A stretch of DNA of 64,000 bases from Lutjanus erythropterus (lineage: Eukaryota; Chordata; Actinopteri; Lutjaniformes; Lutjanidae), in assembly GCA_020091685.1 (NCBI GenBank), contig CM034608.1:4936751-5000750 (forward strand), in the 5' to 3' direction. Shown one piece after another: positions 11,385-23,193 of this stretch. The position numbers were made by a program, and so were the translations under genes. Each line of letters opens with the position of its first letter. Position 1 is the stretch's first letter. The notes below the pieces were generated by a model, which saw nothing but the letters and a program-made list of their open reading frames with translations, had not been told where the DNA came from and made no database searches.

Positions 11385-11575
11385 TCCTCTGCTCTCTCAC
11401 CTCACCACCTCACTCCACTCACCTGGTCTCACAGCTGCAGCTCCTCAGCAAACAGCCTGCTATATAAGCTTCTCACTCACTCTTTCTTATCTCCATGCAA
11501 GACTCTCCAGCATTTTCCAGACTGATTCCCTGTTGCCTCTGACTCTCCTGTCACTCTGTAAATTACTTGATTTGT
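11385..11575 (+). repeat. TATA-containing interspersed repeat R, copy 1
   Basis: The element contains cactccactcacctggtctc, acagctgcagctc, a TATATAAGC box at 11,461-11,469 and ctccatgcaagactctccag. The same order occurs at 20,395-20,660. The promoter-like layout suggests an LTR or other Pol II-driven repeat fragment. No flanking coding sequence was seen. Confidence 0.5.
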
Positions 11576-11603
11576 GCTCCCAAATTACAAGTGATTTCAA
11601 AGA

Positions 11604-12050
11604 TAACATGAAAGGGGCACTCCACAGGTTTTATACATTACAGTTTGTTTACAGGTCTTGAGCAGCATCACTGCATATGTGAAAAAAGTTGTATTAAGCC
11701 ATTTGTGGCTCCAGAGGGTTTCATTTCATTTTCATTTATTGATCAGAATAAGATTCTGAAAAGTCATGGTAGTAGAATGTGAAAGTGCTGTGGTGAGTCT
11801 AAGAGGGAAGGTTCCTTATCTTATGAGCTCTATTGTATAGTCTCGCTATTGGTTTGGTAAGTTTCGTCGTGGCAAGGGACCAAACTGGGAGACAGAAGGA
11901 TATTGTTGGAAGAATTACTGCATGCAGATATGTGTCAGAGACAGAACGAGTGAGATATGATCTGATCCTGTTATAAACATACAGTTAAATAAAGTGATGT
12001 CACTTGAGTCAGTGTCAGTTGGGACTGAAGACCACAAGTTTGAAAATTAA
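11604..12050. repeat. interspersed repeat upstream of TRIM copy 2
   Basis: This is related to 6,545-6,880. It has the same tttacagg-cttgagcagc, catatgtgaa and gatgtcacttgagtcagtgt blocks, but about 250 extra bases (roughly 11,715-11,990) interrupt it relative to the upstream relative. Confidence 0.45.
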
Positions 12051-12460
12051 AAGAACAGAAAACAGAAAACAAATCGGGGTGTGAAGCTGGGGCTCCATTA
12101 TCGTCCTGAATGACGCATACACAGAATTTGGCACCAACAACCTCTGATAAGACCATTTACATCACACAAACAGTAAGGAAAGGAGCCCACATTTTACACA
12201 CAGCTGTGGGAAACTAGTCCACCAAACAGAATATCAGTTTAATGAAATCATGATCATTAAGAGCACGATCAGTGTCTTGTATGGTAGAGATGACTGAGAC
12301 TTGATTCACACAGCTTTTCCCAGCAGACTAACCTGCATGTCCTGAGAGGACTGGGTGTGGACATCATGCCAGTAATGATCATTGCAGTGTTTCTGCTTCC
12401 GTAAATGTTTGCCAGGTTTCATTTTGATATCAGGTTCTATGTACAATAGATCTTTGCTCT

Positions 12461-14243
12461 ATGTTTAAAAAGAAGGCAAAGCCTGATCTGATAAGCCCTC
12501 TATCTTACACTCTTAAATGCACTGAATGCCTCTCAGTGCAAATATTTCAGACCAGGTGCTCATTGTCTCTAGGAGGTGAAACAGCACTGCAAGGAATTCA
12601 GATGGAGCGGGAGAAACTCTGCTGTTCGATCTGTCTGGATCTACTGAAGGTTCCAGTGACTATTTCTTGTGGACACAACTACTGCATGAACTGTATTAAA
12701 CGCCACTGGAATGAAGAGCGTCAGTGGAAAATCTACAGCTGTCCTCAGTGTAGACAGACCTTCATACCAAGGCCTGCTCTGGTGAAAAACACCATGTTAG
12801 CAGATTTGGTGGAGGAGCTGAAGAAGACAAGACTCCAAGCTGCTCCAGCTGATCACTGCTATGCTGGACCAGGAGATGTGTCCTGTGATGTCTGCACTGG
12901 AAGAAAGCTGAAAGCCACCAAATCCTGTCTGCAGTGTCTGGTTTCTTACTGTGAGCAACACCTCCAGCCTCACTATGAATCCCCTGCCTTTGAAAAACAC
13001 AAGCTGGTCGACCCCTCCAAGAAGCTTCAGGAGAACATCTGTACTCATCACAATGAGGTGATGAAGATTTTCTGTCGCACTGATCAGCAGTGTATCTGTT
13101 ATCTCTGCTCCGTGGATGAACATAAAGGACATGACACAGTTTCAGCTGCAGCAGAAATGACTGAGAAAAAGAGAGAGCTCAGAGTGAGTCAGCAAATAAT
13201 CCAGCAGAGAATCCAGGACAGAGAGAAAGATGACCAGGTGCTTCAGCAGGAGGTGGAGTTTATTATTTGTTCTGCTGATAAAGCAGTGAGAGACATTGAT
13301 AAGATGTCCACTGAGCTGGTCCATCTCATTCAAAAAAGAAGCCCTGATGTGAAGCAGCAGATCAGATCACAGCAGAAAACTGAAGTGAGTCGAGTCAAAG
13401 AGCTTCAGGAGAAGCTGCAGCAGAAGATCACTGAACTGAGGAGGAAAGATGCTGAGCTGAAGAAGCTCTCACACACAAATGATCACATCCAGTTTCTACA
13501 CAATTACTCCTCTCTGTTATGTCTTGATGAATCTACAGACTCACTCAGCATCAATGTTCGTCCTCTGCAGTACTTTGATGATGTGACAGCAGCTGTGTCA
13601 GAGGCCAGAGATAAACTACAGGATGTTCTGAGGGAGGAATGGACCAAGATCTCACTGTCATTGAGATCAGTGGATTTTTTACTGCCAAAACCAGAACCAA
13701 AGACCAGAGCTGAATTCTTAGAATATTCATGTAAAATCACACTGGATCCAAACACAGCTCACACACAGCTGTTATTATCTGAAGGGAACAGAAAAGCAAC
13801 AGTGATGAGAGAACATCAGTCCTCGACATCCACACAAATTCACTGAAAGGCAACAGGTCATGGGTAGAGAGAGTCTGACTGGACGTTGTTACTGGGAGGT
13901 GGAGTGGAGCAGATCTAAAGATTCAGTAGCAGTCACATACAAGGATATCAGCAGATCAGGAAGTGAAAGTGACTTTGGCAACAATGACAAGTCCTGGGCA
14001 TTAAAGTGTTACAGCAGCTGGTATGAATTCAGACATAACAACATCAACACGTCCATCTCAGGCCCTCAGTCCTCCAGAATAGGAGTGTACCTGGATCACA
14101 GTGCAGGTATTCTGTCCTTTTACAGCGTCTCTGAAACCATGACTCTCCTCCACAGAGTCCAGACCACATTCACTCAGCCGCTCTATGCTGGACTGAATGT
14201 TTTTGGTTTTGGTAACTCTGTTGAGTTGTGTGAGCTTAAGTAA
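12461..14243 (+). pseudogene. fish TRIM copy 2, frameshifted between PRY and SPRY
   Basis: The RING to PRY part is open to a TGA at 13,844-13,846. The SPRY remainder continues in another frame to TAA at 14,241-14,243. Against copy 1, five bases are missing near 13,822, which causes the shift. The ancestral ATG (as in copy 1) has become ACA at 12,581-12,583. The next in-frame ATG is 12,602, giving 414 residues with an intact C3HC4 RING (C8, C11, C23, H25, C28, C31, C47, C50), both B-boxes and the coiled coil but no SPRY. A longer reading from ATG 12,461 adds 47 unlikely residues. It could be a recent pseudogene, a truncated TRIM without SPRY, or an assembly error; the still-open SPRY frame argues the break is young. 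Confidence 0.75.
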
Positions 14244-14254
14244 ACAGGTTGTTG

Positions 14255-14943
14255 TCTTTGTTTAGGTCTCTCAACGATGTCGCTCTAACGTAATTTTCTT
14301 TAGTCGGTCTCCATTTTCTATGTTGCTGGAGGGCAGTTTACCTACTTGTAACTCCCAGCAGCTCAATGTTTTCCCTCCGGACCTCATCCTTTTTGGGGAC
14401 ATTGCCACTGGCTGGTCACCATTCACTTCCATTGTTTGGGAGTTTCTGCAACACTGTTTTCCTGTGAAACTCCAGAAGTATTTTGTGGACAAAAAACTAA
14501 ACCCAACCTTCAATCAGCACGAGATTGAGAAGATAATGATGAATGAATGAACATTTCCAAAAGTAAACTGCTACTAGCAGTTCTTGCTCATCAAGTTAAT
14601 GCCATAAGAAAATCATGAATCAAATAGAAAAATAAAAATATATGTATTCTGTATCTCCTGGCATGCAATGTGTCCACTTCGTATTTAAAGCCAGTTTTGA
14701 CCCTTTGAGGCTGCTGTAGCTGGTCAGTGTGCAGTGTTGAATCCAGAGAAACAGACTGAGTTTAAGTCAGCAGGTATTAGTTTGTTTCCAGAGAGATGAT
14801 ACAGTATATGGCTGAAAGTATGTGAAGTAAAACAGATTGTTTGTTAAGACAGTATAACTGGTAATTCCCATTATGTGTTAACATCAAGCTAAACAATGAT
14901 ACACACTGAAAACAGAAGATGGCGCCAGTAGGATAATGTCAGA
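14255..14943. other. spacer with copy-2-specific insertion, no gene seen
   Basis: The segment 14,255-14,640 is absent from the equivalent position after TRIM copy 1 and contains a 76-codon ORF (14,320-14,550) without a recognised domain. It is probably an inserted repeat. Nothing else is evident. Confidence 0.4.
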
Positions 14944-15066
14944 TTTCATTCCATATTTTAAAGTTTCTTTCCATATATCCTTGACTTTTATTCAATATAT
15001 TCAAGTTGTTTTTAATATATTCAGACTTCGTTCAATATATTCACATTTCTGTTCATAGAGTCAGAC
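14944..15066 (+). repeat. degenerate 20-22 bp minisatellite, about six units
   Basis: Units align as ttt-attccatat-ttaaag, tttctttccatatatccttgac, ttttattcaatatattcaag and so on. Each is a T-rich start, a ttc-a-tatatt-ca core and a short purine end. The period is 20-22 bases with substitutions between units. Confidence 0.5.
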
Positions 15067-15284
15067 ATTACTTTTTCACATAGTTGATGTTTATTTAATT
15101 CCTGTCAGTCTTTGAATGTTTTCAATAATCTAGTAAAGATGTATGTTTCTAAGCACTGCTCTAATAGTCATTTGAGATCACATTGTTGAATTTCCTCCAC
15201 AGTGCTGACCTCCTGGTTTAACAGACTGATTGTGAATAAAGTGATACAATAAAGCTGATATGTCCCTCAAGAACTAATGTCTTT

Positions 15285-17149
15285 CTCTTTGTTGAATTCC
15301 AGACACTCTGTTACGATAGTATAAAGCACCTCAATCTCAGAATGAACTATCTGTGATCGAGTTGCATTGTGGGTAATATCGGTGCCAGTTTTTGATAAGG
15401 AAGAATTCCATGAAAAACACAATGTTTTTGGTTCTGCTGCATCTATTTGAATCCCTTTTCAAGTGCAGGCAACAGATACACTTGTTCTCATCACTGTAAT
15501 TTATATTCACAATATATAATGATTTAGTTGAATTTAAAACAGGACAGATAATGTAGAAAGCACACAATAATTTACTTTGCCGCAGTACTCAGAGGCTGTT
15601 TGAAATCAGAGAGGGTCGGTACGATCTGAGGGGAACAGGTTTTTTAAAAAAAAACTAAGACAAGAACAAATATTAAGCAGAGATGTGTTTCTGTTAGAGG
15701 TGTTAATTTGTGGAATAGTTGTGAGGATGAATTAAAAATATATATAAAACTAAACAAATAAAAAAAATATATAAATCAGGTATGAAGAAGAGTAATAATG
15801 AAAATACTGAAACTTTTGGTTGTGTTTGCTTGTATTACTGTTATGGAACTTATTTATTTACTTTTGTAACATGTCTGAGAGTTTGTTTTGTTTTTTCGTT
15901 TCTTTCTCTTGTTTTCTTTTTTCTTTTTTTAACTTACGGTGTAACTTGGACCACGTAGCAAAAGAAGTCGCCTTGTTAAAGTTGTTTTTGTAAAAAGGGT
16001 AGGCATAATAAACATGTGCTTCAGCCTACACCTCTTTGATTAGCTTTATCCCTCGTATTATGTTTGTTGTTGCGACAAATCTTCTGTGTATTTGTTGAAG
16101 GTGTATTTTGAATGCTAATCGAATAAAATTGTGACAAAAAAATATGTTGATAATCTACAGAGAATGCTGAAAAAAACTCTTTTCAAATTTTGTTCTAAAT
16201 AAATAAAATTAATTTGATCTGAAATTTAATTTTCTGTGTGAAATGAATATGTCCTTGCCATATCTGCTTCAAACAGTTAGACTGTCAAGACACAATCAGA
16301 ACCATTTAAAATATTATCGGTAACTCCTGGGTCTGTTTCAGGAGGGAGGCAGGTTTAACAAACTCTGAGCCTAATCCTTAAGTCTGAGTTGTCTGAGGCC
16401 CTGTCCACAACCACACGGATAGTTTTAAAAATGTAACATTGGGCTTTTTGTCCTCACACAAACCATGTTTAGGTCACTGACTGAGGTGAAGACATTTGAA
16501 AACATTTGGGTTTATGGTGTGCACCATTGCCTGTTACCCTTTTGTTCACACAAGGAGCTATTTCATGCAATGGGGGAATGGTGAGAAAACTTTCCAGCCT
16601 CAGTAAAAGACTGCGCCCTCTGTGGAGGCAGTAACAACAAAGATAAGGGTGCCTGTGGATGCATGTTCTCTGTGACTCTGGAAAATCATTATTGCATTTG
16701 AACTGCCATCATTAAAACAAGTACAGAGTGTGAAGTGAAGGATGCTGTCATCAAACAAACATCTAAGTAAAACAACCCTGAGCTAAATCCACAGGCTACA
16801 TGGACAGGAAGGGGAAACTTTCTTTGAATGGACAACTCTTGTGTGACTAGTTTAGTGGACATTTTTGTCAATAATGAATCTGTTAGATGTATCAAAGTTT
16901 GCTGGTATATGACAGCTTTGGTCAAGTCTGCTGTTACTGTGTTCACTTTGCACATATTTAGTTGTAGCACCAGCTAAATTACTGTCTTTCTGTTTGTGTT
17001 CAGTGGCAAAACTAAATATAAATGTGTTGTAAATTTATTCAGTAATAAAGTAACAGAATAAAGAGAAAAAGTGATTTGGCTGTAAAGCAAATAACAATTA
17101 AAATACAGTTTAATGAATACCCTAACTATAGGAACTCTTGTGTATGTAG
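15285..17149. other. AT-rich spacer, no gene seen
   Basis: No coding signal was found. The part near 16,390-16,640 (ggccctgtccacaaccacacgg and following) resembles a common teleost MITE, from memory. The rest is low-complexity AT DNA. Confidence 0.4.
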
Positions 17150-18242
17150 GTGTGGTGGGGCTCCTCCAGCAGTGCAGAACAGTGAGTGGGTTGAATGCAG
17201 CCTGGGCTGGACTCCTCCTTTGTTCCAGCCTCCTAATCAGAGCCAGGGAATATAAGGCACCTGTGGACCTTTTCCTCTCCCTCTTTTCCTGCCTCATGCC
17301 CTGTCCCTGCTGCTGGCTGTGAATGTTTGCTCACACCAGGTATGTGCTTACAAAAGCCTGTTTGTGTACAATTGTACTTGCATTTTAGTTTTGTTTAGCA
17401 TGTGCAATGTGTTGGTTGGCCAGGTACTGTGACTTCCCTCCTGCCCCGCTGTGTATTAGAGCCCAGACCTCAAGGTGGTGAGTAGGGTGCTTCATCACCA
17501 GTTTTAATATGAAGTGTGGGAGCCTGGCTAATTGTATTTTCTGCCTTGTTTCAGGTCCTAGTGCCCCCCTTTTACCACTGATGCTTTGCCCTACTGTTGT
17601 TCTGTTTTATGTTACTGTTGTTACTTTTGGTTTGCCCTGGTTTTCCTTTACTTTGTATATGGTTCTTTGGTTTTGCCTATGGTTTTTCTTTTACTTTACT
17701 TGCCAACTGGGGTACATATTTGTTTGTTGTTTTCCTTAATTATTTTTCTTGAGTTTTCTTTATTTCAGGAGCAGAGCGCCATACTGGTGAGAAGCTAGGC
17801 ACCCGTGGTGAGGTCCCTTCACATTTGTGTGTGAGTAGTTGCACAGGGACACCATGGACTGCACCATTTTCTGTTTGAGGATTGCTGTGTTTGCTGTGCT
17901 CACTTGCAGTGATTAGTGGTAGCACCCCTAGACACTCCTGAGTAGTCTGCCTCTCCCATGTGGCCTCAGCACAGTTTTCTTAGTTTCATTAGTTGGGCTG
18001 AGTTTTTAATTATTGTATTGTTCACCCTTTTTAGAATTTATATCAAGGCCCCTTTTAACATATATTGTAATCAAGTATTTTTATCTAGCTACTTGTTATC
18101 GCTTGTTGATTAATAATTTTCTTCTTTCTCAGCAGCTCCAGCCCCTGCTATTGTTTTGATCATTTTGTTTTTTAATAAAAGTTTGTTTTAATTGAATACA
18201 TGTCTCCGCCTGTGGTCAGTAAAGAGCCTGTGTGCCTTACAT
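17150..18242 (+). mobile_element. possible solo-LTR-like element
   Basis: The block begins tgtggtgggg and ends gtgccttaca, so it has TG...CA ends. It has a TATA-like tataagg at 17,251-17,257 and an AATAAA at 18,174-18,179 shortly before the 3' end. That order (promoter, body, polyadenylation signal) fits an LTR. I found no second copy in the window, no coding region and no clear target-site duplication, so this is tentative. Confidence 0.3.
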
Positions 18243-18475
18243 TAGCCTTTACACAATAATTGAGGTGCTTCACATATTTCCTGGGGTGAAATTCCCCAGG
18301 TGGCGTTGTCCGGCATATTCTCTTTCCTTCCCTTATGTCATAATTCCATACCTACCAACACCCCTCGCCTACATAGGCTATAAAATTATTAGCAAATATG
18401 AGCTCTATTGAGTTTGTACATTGACTAAATGGATGTTATACAATATTGTCTGTATGTAGACAGATACAAAAGGAC

Positions 18476-19217
18476 AATGGGCCTCATTCACTAACATGCA
18501 TAAAATTGTTCAACACTGCCAGTGTCTGAGGAGGAAGGCAAAAAAGACACTTTTGCAACTCATAACTCCTTGGACTGCAGTAACCAAAGTGGTGCATGTT
18601 GTGTTGTGTCCCAGCTAAAATGGACCGTGTCTCAGATGAATAAGAAATGGTTTGACATCAAAGTGGATGCATTAAAAAGAAAAACTACCAGAAACAAAGG
18701 AAACAGCTGGAAAACAAGGAGCAACTGATCTGTCAGCCCAAGATCAGAGACCCACTGCAATTATTGTAAATATTTATAAGTGGTGACATCCAGCAAGGAC
18801 TTTCGCCCAATGATAGTATTGATAATAATTAATAATCTAGCACAACACATTCAATGAAAAAGCAATATAAATGCTTTACATAAAAACAGATAATCATGAC
18901 ATTTATGACAAAATCCTAAAAACAAGGAAAATAAAAGAACATAAGACATAAAAAACGCTTTCAAGACTTCTTTTAAAGCCTTTTTAATGAATGCAGTTTG
19001 GATATGCATTTTATTTAGTTAAAAGGTGTGTTTCAGCAATTTCTAAGACAGCCGGCTGTCATCATTTCTGTGTACAGATGGTCCAAGGCAGTTCTAATTT
19101 TGTTCCCAGAGTACAAACAAATATTGATGAATCCCAGATTTGTGCCTAAAATGTTGGTATGCACAGTTTTAGCACAAATCTGTGTGTCCGCAGCGTTCGT
19201 GGATGAGACCCATTGAG
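18476..19217. mobile_element. DNA transposon relic with terminal inverted repeats
   Basis: The left end caatgggcctcattcactaa and the reverse complement of the right end (caatgggtctcatccacgaa) match at about 18 of 21 bases including the next base. If the element proper starts at gggcctc, an AT dinucleotide flanks each side, as described for ISL2EU/Harbinger-type elements. The interior carries a short ORF with a Myb/SANT-like tail, listed separately. There is no transposase, so it is a non-autonomous or deleted copy. Confidence 0.6.
18522..18728 (+). pseudogene. Myb/SANT-like DNA-binding fragment inside the TIR element
   Basis: The 68-codon ORF ends with QMNKKWFDIKVDALKRKTTR. The KKWxDIKxDxKxR pattern is the third-helix region of Myb/SANT-like domains encoded by Harbinger-type transposons and their domesticated relatives such as NAIF1. 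The N-terminal part of the domain is missing or mutated, and the true frame may begin upstream. It is a relic, not a working gene. Confidence 0.4.
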
Positions 19218-20394
19218 AGTACAGTGATGGAAGAGAAAGAAAAAAATGTCACGTTCCTCTGGCTCGCTCAGTGTTGTTGAATTTTCATGTGAAATGCATT
19301 TTCAGGCGTGTTAATAGAGACGGACATTTTTCAGAAACTGTGCCAAAATCCTCTTTAAAAAAAACAAACAAAAAAACAACCCAAAACAGAACTACTTGTG
19401 GAGTACGCCTAAGCCTGTGAAGGGAGTTTTCAGTTTCAGAACAGCCGATCAGAATTAGTCAATCAACCCTGAGAATGTTCAAGCTGCAGTCGGTAGAAAG
19501 CCAGAAATGTTTGACTTTTGAGTCTCATCTCCAGGTGGACGGCTTCCTGTCTGTCCTGAGCCACTCCCACTAAATGAACACAGGCAGATGCTCACGCTTC
19601 ATTTGCACACACAGCAGTTTACCTACTGGAGTGCATTGGCTCACTTCACTTAATTTTCAGTTATCTTGTCTGAGACACATGTAAGAAAGACTTATGTTAC
19701 AGTCCACAAAAAGCTACTGTGAATAACTTTGAGCATGTGAACCAGCAACAAATTGTATTTATGTTAATGTACAATACTGATAGAGACAGAGGAGTATAAA
19801 AGCTAAAGTAGCGCTACCTAACATTAGCCAATAGATCTGGTATAGGTAGTTATACCTTTGTAATAATTACAAGGTATTGTTTATTTTACAGTAACAGGTA
19901 TCACGACAGTGGTTATCAACTTGTTTTGTTAATTCAGACTTTCTTCTTCAGACTTTATGCACGCTCGCATAAAAAGGGGCGTTTGTTGCATCATTCGACT
20001 CGTCTTCCACACAAAGAGAAGCGACTGCAAGCCGACCACTTCAGTCAAAACGATCAAGTTGTTACAGTTAAGAGCTATGGAAAATATAAAAAATATATTA
20101 CAGCAAAAAGCAATACTTTTCCTGTAAATAAGGCAGGAGAAGAAGAATGCTGTCAGAAAAATTACTGATTGACTAAATGTGATCTTAATGCTGCCATTAA
20201 CTTTTAACATGACTGCACATTAAACAGTTAAACCTGACCAGGTTATGAGTTCAGCATAAGTTACCATGGTGATCTATCCAAGCTAAAGGAGAGCCACCTT
20301 TGTGACACTAAAACCTCTGGCTTTAGACTCAATGTACCTCATTGAGACATTAATTTTGCTTTGTAGTTTCACGCCCGTGCTCACCTAGTAATCT
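19218..20394. other. spacer, no gene seen
   Basis: No recognisable coding or RNA feature was found. An ISRE-like string in reverse orientation near 19,425-19,437 is not near any gene start. Confidence 0.4.
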
Positions 20395-20660
20395 TCCACT
20401 CACCCTGCCTCTGCTCACTTCACCTGTCAGCCACTCCCACCTCATCACCCCACTCCACTCACCTGGTCTCACAGCTGCAGCTCATCGGCAGTCAACCCAG
20501 TATATAAGCCTCTCCACTTCGCTCACTTGTTGCCAGATTCTTCTTTGTTTTCTCCATGCAAGACTCTCCAGCACTCATTCCCAGACCGATTCCCTGTTGC
20601 CAACCCTGCTTGCCTCTGACTCTCCTGTCTTGCCTGAATCCCAGAAAACACCTCAGCTTT
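20395..20660 (+). repeat. TATA-containing interspersed repeat R, copy 2
   Basis: This is a longer relative of 11,385-11,575 with cactccactcacctggtctc, a TATATAAGC box at 20,501-20,509, ctccatgcaagactctccag and ccgattccctgttgcc in the same order. Confidence 0.55.
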
Positions 20661-22184
20661 CTGTCCAGCCAAAATGCTTGATTCTGCTGGGTCAGACAGT
20701 TTGGCACTATATCTACCCCTCTGTGGAGTAGACGTTACACTAGTTTTGTCAGAATTGCAAGAGACACATAAAATACCATTATAGATTTTGATAATGCATG
20801 TCATTGCAGAATATAACAAACAACGGAGACTGAATTCCTGACAGATAAGATGAGCTTTATTGCTACAAGGCCTGTTCAGATGCCACGATGTCAGTGTTGT
20901 TGAGATGGGGGATGAGTTGGGATTTGTGGCCTGTATGTTTTGAAAGCATGAAAGCTAAAGAAAAAGAAACTATTATATCAAAATGGAGGCTAGATTATCT
21001 CAGGGAAAAATGCGTTTTCACCAGTGAGACAAGAAACAATACTGATCGATGACAAACACAAAATGAGAAAAACTACAGGCTTACCTGTCCCAGAAGATAA
21101 AAAATAACACAGTGCACTATTTGATCTGCCTTCCTTGACATCAACGCACTTATTCATCTGCTATAATATCGCATTAGCTTGTAAGACAATCAGGATGACT
21201 GACATGGATGACTATGATACAGCAGCATGTACATGTAAGCCTGATTAATTAATAATAGTCATTCATTTCAATCATCGCATTCACAGTTGAGGCCTGTAAC
21301 GTCAAATAACCCTAGAATTACTGTCCTGTTGTCTCGGCAAACTTGTAAACCCTTTGAAATGGTATATTGTTATTTGAGGCTCTCACTAACCACATGAATG
21401 TCGCACAGTTTGAGCCGTATGCTTCATCTACGGTTAGCAGGAGGCTACTTAAACACAGACTTTAATAGTTTCAACCGTGAGCTTTAGCTACTGCTACTGT
21501 CGAGGCAATTTTTTTTTGCCTTGAGGCCTCATTTACATCCAAACAACTGTACAGTGCACATAGGCACGGGTACTGAAAGTCGGTAGTAAACGACTGAATC
21601 GTTAAAGACCAGAGTATTGATAAGCAACAACATTTAAGTTTCAACATGATTTATGATCACACGGCTACAGCGCCTCTCCTCTCTGTGTTAGTGCAGCTCC
21701 ACCATACACACACATACAGTACGTACAGAGTGAGCTCAGTACAGTTCTTTTATCCTGTCTGTCTCATGCGTTGACTTTGTTTATCAGCAGGATGTTTTAT
21801 AAAGTCACCCCAAATCCCAGCTTGCATTTTGGTTCTTTTTTTCCATGCATTTCTCCCCCTCATATTTCAACATGAAAAGTTATAAAAGCACATTAAGACA
21901 AATGCTGCCTATATTCAAAAGCTCACTTTTTAAACTATGTTTGGTCCAGTTTTAGTCTTAGGCTTAGGCAGGCTTTACCTGCACAACAATCATCCTGACT
22001 CACAAATTCACATCATCAACATGATATGATAAAAACTGATCACATGACTGATAAGACAAATGATTGTTCATTGATAAATGTCTTATACAGATTCATTTGA
22101 TTTAAACAGTCATTACTATAGTTGCATATATTATGTAAACTAGTTTCAAACAAATTAGGTCCCTGTGCTATCTGTGAAAAAGGC

Positions 22185-22750
22185 CTCAACCTGCCTCGGT
22201 GGGAAAACTGAGCCAAGGGGGACACCTGGTGGTGAAAAACAGGTCCAACCAAACTAAACAACAAAAGGGGTCAGGAGTGGAGACAGATATTTGAAAATAG
22301 TCCTTTCATTTGCTCCTTCCCTGACTGGATCTTGTCCTGATGTTAAAACTGTGGTAGGTAATTTTTTTGGCAATAACGTCATCATAACAATTCGACATAT
22401 TGTAAATCAAGTGGTCTGAGACAGAACTAGACTTCTGCACCTCCTCTTGGTTCTGTTTTCAGGCTATGGGAAATCTGGCCAGGGATGGTAGATTTAAAAC
22501 AATCACTGGTCATCTCAGACTGAGGCCTCCTATTGGCTGTTCTACTATTGCAGCTGCACGTCCACATTCCTTTGGTGAGACCTGCAACCAATGACAGAAA
22601 CTCCTGTAAGAACAGTTGCTATAAAATGGAATTATCATAAAGAGAGTCTTAGAGTCCAGCTGATGAGCAACATGCTTCAGCCTTTTGACCTTAACTTCAG
22701 TTGCGTTCATTTACGTCACGGGGCCAAGAGGACCAGGCAGAGCTGAGACA
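22185..22750 (+). repeat. interspersed repeat block in unit A
   Basis: The block runs from gcctcaacctgcctcggtgg through gacacctggtggtg and gtggtctgagacagaactag to the g-rich end near 22,740. The first 150 bases recur, diverged, at 10,840-11,000. The remainder resembles a common teleost repeat, from memory. Confidence 0.5.
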
Positions 22751-23155
22751 CAGCCGACAGACAGCTTCTCTGAGCCCAGTGAAACACTGGTGTCACTCTC
22801 ATGCCGACTCCTTTATTTGGAGCTCAGAATCTATGATTTAAACATTTGGGATTAAAAGGTGATTTATTTTCACTCTTGCTTCTCAATCCTCTGCAGCAGC
22901 AGAGGAAGAAGACATCGCGGACACGAAACTGGCCAGACGGGAGCTCAGCGTTTGTTTTTTTTAAACTTTTAGGGTTAAAAAAGTGGATTTATCTTCATGA
23001 TACTTGTGATTTACACCCCTAATTTTGCATGGTTGTATAATTCCATTATTTTCAGTGCTGTCATTTCTTTTTAATCATCTTTAAATAACTCAAGACATGA
23101 GTCTGTATCTTTTGTCAGATTAAAATGTACAATCGGTCAAGTAGGTACCTCCACC

Positions 23156-23158
<3 letters not shown>

Positions 23159-23190
<32 letters not shown>
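23159..23190. repeat. (GT)16 microsatellite
   Basis: Uninterrupted GT repeats lie within the stretch of unit A that is missing from unit B. Confidence 0.9.

Positions 23191-23193
<3 letters not shown>

Larger units (their letters stand above)
12280..15280 (+). repeat. older tandem duplication, unit 2 (TRIM copy 2 and flanks)
   Basis: This is the partner of 6,930-9,905. The unit differs by an insertion after the TRIM stop (about 14,255-14,640), absent from unit 1, and by the minisatellite at 14,944-15,066. Confidence 0.6.

Noticed and set aside
12461-12601. Extra N-terminal 47 residues of TRIM copy 2 from an upstream ATG
   Set aside because: The stretch aligns with the non-coding 5' flank of copy 1 (including the aaagcctgatctgataagcc run), so it is most likely untranslated sequence that happens to be open.
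19425-19437. ISRE-like string (reverse orientation)
   Set aside because: It has one extra base relative to the consensus and is more than 5 kb from any gene start in the window.
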